From Anaerobacillus sp. (GTDB lineage Bacteria > Bacillota > Bacilli > Bacillales > Anaerobacillaceae), in contig SKSA01000130.1 of the NCBI GenBank assembly GCA_007118195.1, positions 1 to 17,053 on the forward strand: DNA of 17,053 nt. Reading direction: 5' to 3'. The notes beneath the pieces are model-generated. The model worked only from the letters and a program-made list of their open reading frames with translations. It was not told where the DNA came from and searched no databases. Shown here in pieces: positions 6,489-11,924 of this stretch. The position numbers were made by a program, and so were the translations under genes. Position 1 is the first letter of the stretch; each line of letters begins with the position of its first letter.

Positions 6489-7550
6489 ATGATGAGAAAA
6501 GTGATGGGGTTTATTTTAGTTATGTTGTTAATAACTGCATGTAGTAGCGAGACCGAAGAACAAGATTATCAAAGGTACTCAACTAATTTTTTAGATTCTT
6601 TTGATACGGTAACTCAGGTTATAGGATATGCAAGTTCCGAAGAGGAGTTTTATGAGTATGCTCACGAAATCGAGAAACGTTTCTGGGAATTTCATAAGTT
6701 GTATGACAAGTATAATGAGTATGACGGCATTAATAATATTACGACGATCAATAACAACGCGGGCATTCAGCCGGTTGAGGTGGATCAGGAAATTATCGAT
6801 ATTATTCTCTTTTCGAAAGAGTGGTATGAACGGACTCATGGAAAAATGAATATAACACTAGGAAGTTTAATCGAAATTTGGGATAAAACAATGACGCTGG
6901 CATCAGATGAACCTGAACAAGCTACTTTGCCATCAATGGAGAAATTAAAAACGGCATCATTATATACAAACATTGATGATGTTATTGTTGATGAAGAAGT
7001 AATGACTGTATTTTTGGCAGAGGAGAATATGAGCTTAGACTTAGGGGCCATTGCAAAAGGGTATGCTGCTGAAATCGTAGGAAAGGAAATGATTGAAAAA
7101 GGTTTTACTTCAGGTGCTATTATTTCAGGTGGAAATTGGAAGGTGCTAGGGCCATCACAAGACACTGAGAGAAACCATTGGACAGTAGGGATTCAAAATC
7201 CTGAGAAACCATATGTTCTCAATGAGGAAGCTATATTAGAACGAGTGAAATTAGAGGAAAAATCACTAGACACAAGTGGCGATTATCAGAGGTTTGTGAT
7301 GATTGAAGACATACGCGTCCACCATATTATTCATCCTGACACTTTAATGCCAGGAAATTATCATCGCGGTGTTACGGTATTAGCGAAAGACGCTGCAGTT
7401 ACCGAATATTTAGCTACAGAACTGTTTTTATTATCTTATGAAGAGGGACGAGCTCTTATAGATAGTCTTGATGAAATCGAGGCACTTTGGGTAAGGGAGG
7501 ACAACACCGTAAAAGCGACTGATGGAATGAAAGATAGATTGCAAAGATAA
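6489..7550 (+). CDS. apbE: ApbE-type FAD:protein FMN transferase, lipoprotein
   Basis: The enzyme transfers FMN from FAD to a Ser/Thr of exported proteins by a phosphoester bond. The 353-residue protein begins with a lipoprotein signal (lipobox ITAC, Cys18), so it acts outside the cytoplasmic membrane. Family motifs are LDLGAIAKGYA (183-193), SGGN (213-216), TSGDYQRF (262-269), HHIIHP (278-283) and TEYLATELF (305-313). In characterised ApbE/Ftp proteins the last region reads like ADALST and its Asp is a Mg ligand; here that position appears to be Glu306, with Thr310 kept. GAAGGAG lies 5-6 bases before ATG 6489 (6479-6485). The likely substrate is the triple-FMN lipoprotein encoded 2.4 kb downstream. 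No terminator was seen after the gene. Confidence 0.93.
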   Translation: MMRKVMGFILVMLLITACSSETEEQDYQRYSTNFLDSFDTVTQVIGYASSEEEFYEYAHEIEKRFWEFHKLYDKYNEYDGINNITTINNNAGIQPVEVDQEIIDIILFSKEWYERTHGKMNITLGSLIEIWDKTMTLASDEPEQATLPSMEKLKTASLYTNIDDVIVDEEVMTVFLAEENMSLDLGAIAKGYAAEIVGKEMIEKGFTSGAIISGGNWKVLGPSQDTERNHWTVGIQNPEKPYVLNEEAILERVKLEEKSLDTSGDYQRFVMIEDIRVHHIIHPDTLMPGNYHRGVTVLAKDAAVTEYLATELFLLSYEEGRALIDSLDEIEALWVREDNTVKATDGMKDRLQR

Positions 7551-7567
7551 TAAAAAAATTATATTAG

Positions 7568-7738
7568 AACGCACATTCGTTTGAACGGTTAGACGAAGTA
7601 GAAGAGTATGTAAAGAAAGTTGATTCAAAAGATCTATTTACCTACAAATGTAGCATATCGAAAACGGAAGTGTGGCTCATGGTGAGTTTTGGCGTGTTAG
7701 TTGGAAGTATAATATTCATTGATATGCAAATTATCTAG
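7568..7738 (+). other. Open frame without start codon, possible gene remnant, in the apbE-kinase gap
   Basis: Between apbE and the next kinase one frame stays open for 56 codons after a TAG at 7565. It encodes a soluble, charged half (FERLDEVEEYVKKVDSKDLF) followed by a hydrophobic tail (VWLMVSFGVLVGSIIFIDMQ) that looks like a membrane span. No ATG, GTG or TTG with a ribosome site begins it. It could be the remains of a small membrane protein, or chance. The rest of the gap has a TATAAT at 7708-7713, a possible -10 for the downstream kinase, without a convincing -35. Confidence 0.25.
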
Positions 7739-7749
7739 AGGAGATCTAA

Positions 7750-9141
7750 ATGGATAACTATTACTTTTTTATTTACTTATTGTATGGTTTAGTTTTTATC
7801 GCTATGGGAATTTATGCTAGCGGAAAAAAAGAGGAAAGTGTCATTCACATCCCATTAGTAAAATCTTTGAAATACCTAGGTGCTTTTGGAGTTACGCACG
7901 GTTTATCAGAATGGGTCACAATGGTTGTGATTACTGATTTATATGCTGGACAGTATGTATACTTGTTTTACTTTAAGCAGCTTCTTAAAGCCATATCTTT
8001 TACCTTTCTGTTATATTTTGGTGTAAGCTTGCTATTTCAGAGGGAAAAGTATTGGCAATTTGTTAGAATGCTCCCGATTTTAATCCTTGTTATTGGCGGT
8101 ACTGGAATGATGGTGCTTATTGTTCAATATGGTTGGAATTACCATATGGAACACCCGCAATACAACAGTGTTTTATTGCGATATTTTATGGGGTTACCAG
8201 GTGGGGTTATCGCGGCATGTGCATTGTATCGTCAGGCAATGCTGATGGATAAGAAAAGACTATACGATATACAAGTGAAATATAAACGGTTGGCAGTGAT
8301 ATTTTTATTTTATGGATTAGTTGATGGCTTTATCGTTAGGGAAATGGATTTTTTTCCAGCAAACGTCATTAATAATACGTTGTTTATGGAATGGTTTGGT
8401 TTTCCCGTTCAAATATTGAAGATCTTCATCGGAATAGGAATAGTTTATGTGCTCGTTCAGGTGATCAATACATTTGAATGGGAGCAAAAAGAAAGAATGA
8501 AAAAGCTTGAACAACAAAAAATTGCTTACGAAGAGCGGAAAAAGCTGGGGCTTGAAGTTCATGACAGTATTATTCAAAGTATGTATGCATCGACTTTAAA
8601 ACTGAGATTTTTGTTAAGAAAAAACGACAATCATTCGCAGCAGGTAACGAAGACGTTGCAAGAAGTGATTACAGATTTAGGAGATGCAATTAGTAAAACA
8701 AGAGAATTTATATCTGAATCTACGATGGAGCAAGTAGAATTATCAGAGTTGCAAAATAGAATCAGGTCAATGGTAGAGAACTTTAATAGTAACTCTGGAG
8801 TAAGTATTCTGGTTTCATTAGACGATCTTGATTTTATTGCTAATGGGGAGCTGACTACAAAAGAGACAACTCAAATCTATTATATCGTGCAAGAAGCTGT
8901 TAACAATTCAATTAAACACTCCAAGGGTACGTTTACAAAAGTAACGTTAGAGTCAAAGTCAAATGCTCTTCATATCAAGGTAATTGATGACGGAGTTGGA
9001 TTTTCTTTAGATGAGGTGAATCCACAAATTAATTTTGGAATTAAATCAATGAGCGAGCGGGCGGAGCAGATTGGTGGCACATTGAATATTCGAAATATAA
9101 AACTAGGAACTGAAGTTGAGCTTGTAATATTTTGGAGGTGA
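7750..9141 (+). CDS. HPK7-type sensor histidine kinase with a multi-spanning membrane sensor
   Basis: The first 240 or so residues of this 463-residue protein form about seven membrane spans, starting at residue 4 and ending near 240. LGAFGVTHGLSEWVTM (43-58) in the second is conserved-looking. A short coiled coil (about 242-265) leads to HisKA_3 with His271 in LGLEVHDSIIQSMYAS, and the ATPase domain follows (N box near 375-390, DDGVGF near 415). The sensor has almost no extracytoplasmic domain, so it probably senses something in the membrane or at its surface, such as quinone state or a lipophilic ligand; this is inference. AGAGGAGAT precedes ATG 7750. The stop codon lies within the ribosome site of the regulator that follows. 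Confidence 0.88.
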   Translation: MDNYYFFIYLLYGLVFIAMGIYASGKKEESVIHIPLVKSLKYLGAFGVTHGLSEWVTMVVITDLYAGQYVYLFYFKQLLKAISFTFLLYFGVSLLFQREKYWQFVRMLPILILVIGGTGMMVLIVQYGWNYHMEHPQYNSVLLRYFMGLPGGVIAACALYRQAMLMDKKRLYDIQVKYKRLAVIFLFYGLVDGFIVREMDFFPANVINNTLFMEWFGFPVQILKIFIGIGIVYVLVQVINTFEWEQKERMKKLEQQKIAYEERKKLGLEVHDSIIQSMYASTLKLRFLLRKNDNHSQQVTKTLQEVITDLGDAISKTREFISESTMEQVELSELQNRIRSMVENFNSNSGVSILVSLDDLDFIANGELTTKETTQIYYIVQEAVNNSIKHSKGTFTKVTLESKSNALHIKVIDDGVGFSLDEVNPQINFGIKSMSERAEQIGGTLNIRNIKLGTEVELVIFWR

Positions 9142-9146
9142 TCAGC

Positions 9147-9770
9147 TTGAGTAATAGTGTAAAGGTATTTATTGTCGATGACCACGTTGTTGTTCGAAAA
9201 GGTTTAGAAATGTTTTTGGAAGCTGATGAAAAAATTAAAGTTTGTGGAGAAGCGGGTAATTTGAACGAAGCGATAGAGTTGATTGGTCATAAAAGACCTG
9301 ATGTAGTTTTGCTTGACTTTAAATTACCTGATGGAGACGGGGTTACAGGGTGTCTAAAAATTAAAAACATGTATCCACATATCAAAGTAATTATCCTCAC
9401 CGCTTTTGCCAATGAAAATAATCTCCTCGAAGCGAAAAGAGCGGGTGCAGAGGCATATTTGCTAAAAGATGTAGAATGTGATCAATTGACCTCAACAATT
9501 TTTTCAGTATATAACGATAACGGTATTTTAGGATCACGATTTATGGTGAATGCAAAAAAACAGAGAAATGAATTTAACTTAAGTAATAAGGAAATGACGA
9601 TTTTAGATATGGTTTCGTTGGGGAAAGTCAATAAGGAAATTGCAGAAAGCATAAACGTTTCCGAAAAAACGGTGAGAAACTATATTTGTAAAATATTTAA
9701 AAAAATAAATGTCACAAACAGAACAGAAGCTGCTAGTTTCTGGCTTAGGCAAAAGGACGGACAGTTTTAA
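9147..9770 (+). CDS. NarL/FixJ-family response regulator, partner of the multi-spanning kinase
   Basis: The protein is 207 residues from a TTG start at 9147, chosen because GGAGGTGATC (9134-9143) sits just upstream at ideal spacing; the in-frame TTG at 9132 falls inside or before that site. Receiver residues Asp11, Asp12, Asp57 (VVLLDFKLP), Thr85 and Lys107 are present. A LuxR-type helix-turn-helix covers about 145-205 (LSNKEMTILDMVSLGKVNKE, then SEKTVRNYICKIFKKI). It lies six bases after the kinase stop. The two palindromes just downstream, in front of the FMN lipoprotein gene, are candidate binding sites, which would make that gene its target. Confidence 0.92.
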   Translation: MSNSVKVFIVDDHVVVRKGLEMFLEADEKIKVCGEAGNLNEAIELIGHKRPDVVLLDFKLPDGDGVTGCLKIKNMYPHIKVIILTAFANENNLLEAKRAGAEAYLLKDVECDQLTSTIFSVYNDNGILGSRFMVNAKKQRNEFNLSNKEMTILDMVSLGKVNKEIAESINVSEKTVRNYICKIFKKINVTNRTEAASFWLRQKDGQF

Positions 9771-9778
9771 TGAATATT

Positions 9779-9834
9779 GGACAAATGTCCTATAATGAAA
9801 ATTCACATTTAAGACAAATTAAGGGACATTTGTC
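9779..9834 (+). promoter_or_regulatory. Paired GACA-NN-TGTC palindromes, candidate operators of the FMN lipoprotein gene
   Basis: GGACAAATGTCC (9779-9790) is a perfect 12-base palindrome. GACATTTGTC (9825-9834) is a perfect ten-base palindrome of the same pattern. Their centres are 45 bases apart, a little over four helical turns. Relative to the promoter at 9846-9874 they lie at about -96.5 and -51.5, positions suited to activation. A perfect TATAAT (9791-9796) abuts the first palindrome; if that is the real -10, the sites would flank the start and repress instead. NarL-family dimers bind such inverted repeats, and the adjacent regulator is the obvious candidate. Confidence 0.5.
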
Positions 9835-9845
9835 ACCACCATAGT

Positions 9846-9874
9846 TTTACACAATCCATGCTATTCTTTAAATG
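9846..9874 (+). promoter_or_regulatory. Sigma-A-like promoter of the triple-FMN lipoprotein gene
   Basis: TTTACA (9846-9851) and TAAATG (9869-9874) are separated by 17 bases. Transcription would start near 9881, about 34 bases before the ATG. The match is moderate, which is consistent with help from an activator at the upstream palindromes. Confidence 0.5.
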
Positions 9875-9914
9875 TACTTAAATACTTAAAGAAATAAATG
9901 GAGGGGGAAGTTAA

Positions 9915-11204
9915 ATGAAGAAGCTTTCTTTATTATTTTTAATGTTGGCAATGGCAATGGCGTTAACATTGACAGGATGTAGCGATAGTGAGGACACAAC
10001 TGCTGATGAACCATCAGGAGAGGAACCAGTTGGTGAAGAGCCTGCAGGAGAAGAACCAGCTGATGAAGAGCCAGCAGGTGAAGAACCAGCTGATGCAACT
10101 GGCTATGACGATGGAAGATACAGAGGGATCTATGCAGATCGTGACCTTGAGCAAGTAGGTATTCAGTTTGAAATTGAGGACAATGTATTTACTGACGTAA
10201 GTTTCAGACAGTTAGCGCACGGAGGTAATGATTATCGTGCGATGGAAGAAGGCGAGCCAATGTACGCGTTAAAGCAGCTGTATGTCGAGGCTGCAGAGTA
10301 CCTAGTAGGCAAGCCATTAGAAGCAGTTAATGATTTATATTCACCTGGAGACATTATCGATGACATTGATGGATTTAGTAGTGCAACGATTAGAGCGAAC
10401 AAGATCGTTTCAGCCATTAATGATGGTTTGAATAGAGGCTTATACGTACCAGCGGGTGAATTTAGTAGAGAAATTGGTTCTTATGACGATGGAAGATACA
10501 GAGGAATTTACTCAGACCGTAGTCTTGAGCAAGTAGGTATTCAGTTTGAAATTGAGGACAACGTATTTACTGACGTAGGCTTCAGACAGTTAGCTCACGG
10601 TGGTAATGACTATCGTGGCATGGAAGAAGGCGAGCCGATGTATGCGTTAAAGCAGCTTTATGAAGAAGCAGCTGATTATTTAGTAGGAAAACCATTAGAA
10701 GCAGTCTTTGATCTACATTCACCAGGCGACATTATTGAAGATATTGATGGCTTTAGTAGCGCAACAATTAGATCAAATAAAATCTTTTCAGCGGTTATGG
10801 ATGGTTTGAATAGAGGATTATACGTACCAGCGGGTGAATTTAGTACAGAAGTCGGTTCATATGATGATGGAAGATACAGAGGAACATATGGTGACCGTGA
10901 CCTTGAGCAGGTTGGTGTTCAGTTTGAGATTGAAGATAACGTATTTACAAGCATTTCTTTCAGACAGTTAGCTCATGGTGGCAATGACTATCGTGGCATG
11001 GAAGAAGGCGAGCCAATGTATGCGTTAAAGCAATTATATGAAGAAGCGGCTGAATACTTAGTAGGTAAGCCATTAGAAGCAGTCTATGATTTGCATACAC
11101 CAGGCGAGATTATCGATGATATCGATGGATTTAGTAGTGCAACGATTAGATCTAATAAGATCTTCTCGGCAATCATGGATGGTTTAAACAGAGGGCTTTA
11201 TTAA
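9915..11204 (+). CDS. Lipoprotein with three FMN-binding domains, predicted to carry three covalent FMN groups
   Basis: This 429-residue protein has a lipoprotein signal (LTGC, Cys22), an acidic pentapeptide linker (31-60) and three FMN_bind-type domains (about 64-182, 190-308, 316-429). Each domain starts with YDDGRYRG and ends with DGFSSATIR(A/S)NKI. The Thr of SSAT is the expected ApbE flavinylation site: Thr158, Thr284 and Thr410, spaced exactly 126 residues apart. No heme motif or catalytic reductase domain is present, so it is an electron carrier rather than an enzyme. Listeria PplA, a two-domain flavinylated lipoprotein of extracellular electron transfer, is the closest known analogue. 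GGAGGGGGAAG precedes ATG 9915. A strong terminator follows. It is apparently controlled by the preceding two-component pair and flavinylated by the ApbE encoded upstream. Confidence 0.93.
   Translation: MKKLSLLFLMLAMAMALTLTGCSDSEDTTADEPSGEEPVGEEPAGEEPADEEPAGEEPADATGYDDGRYRGIYADRDLEQVGIQFEIEDNVFTDVSFRQLAHGGNDYRAMEEGEPMYALKQLYVEAAEYLVGKPLEAVNDLYSPGDIIDDIDGFSSATIRANKIVSAINDGLNRGLYVPAGEFSREIGSYDDGRYRGIYSDRSLEQVGIQFEIEDNVFTDVGFRQLAHGGNDYRGMEEGEPMYALKQLYEEAADYLVGKPLEAVFDLHSPGDIIEDIDGFSSATIRSNKIFSAVMDGLNRGLYVPAGEFSTEVGSYDDGRYRGTYGDRDLEQVGVQFEIEDNVFTSISFRQLAHGGNDYRGMEEGEPMYALKQLYEEAAEYLVGKPLEAVYDLHTPGEIIDDIDGFSSATIRSNKIFSAIMDGLNRGLY
10005..10094 (+). repeat. Six acidic pentapeptide repeats (linker of the FMN lipoprotein)
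   Basis: Codons 31-60 encode DEPSG, EEPVG, EEPAG, EEPAD, EEPAG and EEPAD, six 15-base units. Proline-rich acidic repeats directly after a lipid anchor are usually extended stalks, here placing the flavin domains away from the membrane. Repeat number may vary between strains. Confidence 0.9.
10104..11201 (+). repeat. Three tandem 378-base repeats encoding FMN domains
   Basis: Unit 1 is 10104-10481, unit 2 is 10482-10859, and unit 3 is 10860-11201, lacking the last 12 codons. Period is exactly 126 codons with no indels. Protein sequences are close to identical over long blocks such as LAHGGNDYR and EEGEPMYALKQLY, and long DNA stretches are shared. Recent amplification or gene conversion is likely. 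Confidence 0.93.
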
Positions 11205-11249
11205 TAGTAAGCTAAGGTTTAGTATGATCAAAATTTAATTGATATTTAG

Positions 11250-11288
11250 TAACGCGATTTTCTTAAATAGGAAATCGCGTTATTTTTT
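11250..11288 (+). terminator. Rho-independent terminator of the FMN lipoprotein gene
   Basis: TAACGCGATTT (11250-11260) pairs with AAATCGCGTTA (11272-11282), eleven pairs with an 11-base loop, followed by TTTTTT. It begins 46 bases after the stop codon. Confidence 0.88.
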
Positions 11289-11517
11289 GAAGGGCACGAT
11301 CGAGCTGGTTCGTGGGAATCTCTCTAATGGAAGACGTTCAATTGAAGGGGCCAACGTGACTTCGTACGGATTTCCCAAAGTAAAACGTCACATATTATGT
11401 CACTGCTATTAAATCAAGTAGGAACGAAATGTTTTCTAACAATAAACAAGTTTTGGTAAAATAAAAGAATAATTAATAAAGGTACGTAATGAGTCATATT
11501 CAATATGAGGCAGAAGG

Positions 11518-11634
11518 ATGAACAAATTAAAAGAGAAAAGCAAGTTGTACAATAATATAGATAGTATAACGGCTATTAAGAGGTTAACGGTGATCGTTAC
11601 CTACCTCTTTAATCACATATCAATAGTTTATTAA
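11518..11634 (+). CDS. Possible small protein of 38 residues
   Basis: ATG 11518 is preceded by GAGG seven bases upstream and opens a 38-codon frame starting MNKLKEKSKLYNNI and ending in a hydrophobic stretch (LTVIVTYLFNHISIVY). The positively charged start followed by a hydrophobic end would suit a small membrane peptide. No promoter was clear, and codons 20-31 coincide with an RNA hairpin, which argues that the DNA may instead be a structural or regulatory element. No family is recognised. Confidence 0.25.
   Translation: MNKLKEKSKLYNNIDSITAIKRLTVIVTYLFNHISIVY
11576..11609 (+). other. Stem-loop without a U-tract
   Basis: TAACG (11585-11589) pairs with CGTTA (11595-11599) across the loop GTGAT. 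After a three-base bulge AGAGGT (11579-11584) pairs with ACCTCT (11603-11608), with A-T pairs beyond. It lacks a T-run, so termination is unlikely. It could be an operator or an RNA structural element. Confidence 0.5.
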
Positions 11635-11659
11635 CATGTAGTTACCATGCACACGGTGT

Positions 11660-11688
11660 TTATCCACAATTTTATCCACATATCAACA
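11660..11688 (+). promoter_or_regulatory. Two consensus DnaA boxes and a degenerate third
   Basis: TTATCCACA occurs exactly at 11660-11668 and 11672-11680, twelve bases apart in the same orientation. ATATCAACA (11680-11688) matches seven of nine positions. TTATCCACA is the canonical DnaA recognition sequence. Replication-associated genes are absent nearby, so this is not an obvious chromosomal origin. A DnaA-titrating or DnaA-regulated cluster, as known from several B. subtilis intergenic regions, is the better interpretation. Confidence 0.5.
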
Positions 11689-11849
11689 GATTAGTTGGAA
11701 AATTCAGATATTATTAATATCGTTTAGAAAATGTCATTGATCAAGATATCTACTAGCTAACATTGAATGTAGTTATTTTGAATATATGTTTTATTTTAAT
11801 AGTTTAATGAATTTCATAAACACGAGGTTTCTGATTTCGACAAAAACTA

Positions 11850-11893
11850 ACAAAATTCGGAGAGTGACAGGCACCTCTCTAATAGTATACAAT
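11850..11893 (+). promoter_or_regulatory. Dispersed short repeat, copy 2, forming the promoter of the YesM-like operon
   Basis: ACAAAATTCGG (11850-11860) and GAGTGACAGGCACCT (11862-11876) repeat the blocks found at 1546-1595, here one base apart. GTGACA (11864-11869) again fits a -35 hexamer, with TATACA (11886-11891) at 16 bases or TACAAT (11888-11893) at 18 bases as -10. Transcription would begin about 25 bases before the YesM-like start codon. Confidence 0.5.
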
Positions 11894-11924
11894 TCATTTT
11901 ATAAACAAACTTTTTGGAGGCGCC

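Larger units (their letters stand above)
11289..11924. other. Long non-coding stretch between the FMN and YesM-like operons
   Basis: About 640 bases hold no convincing gene. In order: a GC-richer segment of about 120 bases (11289-11410) with no assignable function; a 15-base palindrome (TCATATTCAATATGA, 11494-11508); a possible 38-codon ORF (11518-11634) containing a strong hairpin; DnaA-box-like sites (11660-11688); AT-rich sequence; and a dispersed repeat with a promoter (11850-11893). Its length and mixture suggest insertion debris or regulatory DNA rather than a lost operon. Confidence 0.6.

Noticed and set aside
9835..9914. FMN riboswitch upstream of the FMN lipoprotein
   Set aside because: The leader from the predicted start is only about 34 bases long and shows no RFN-element structure.
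10005..11201. CRISPR-like array
   Set aside because: The periodicities (15 and 378 bases) are in-frame protein repeats within one gene, not short repeats separated by unique spacers.
11289..11410. Possible decayed gene in the GC-richer segment after the FMN-gene terminator
   Set aside because: One frame is open for about 40 codons, but it has no start codon with a ribosome site and no recognisable protein character.
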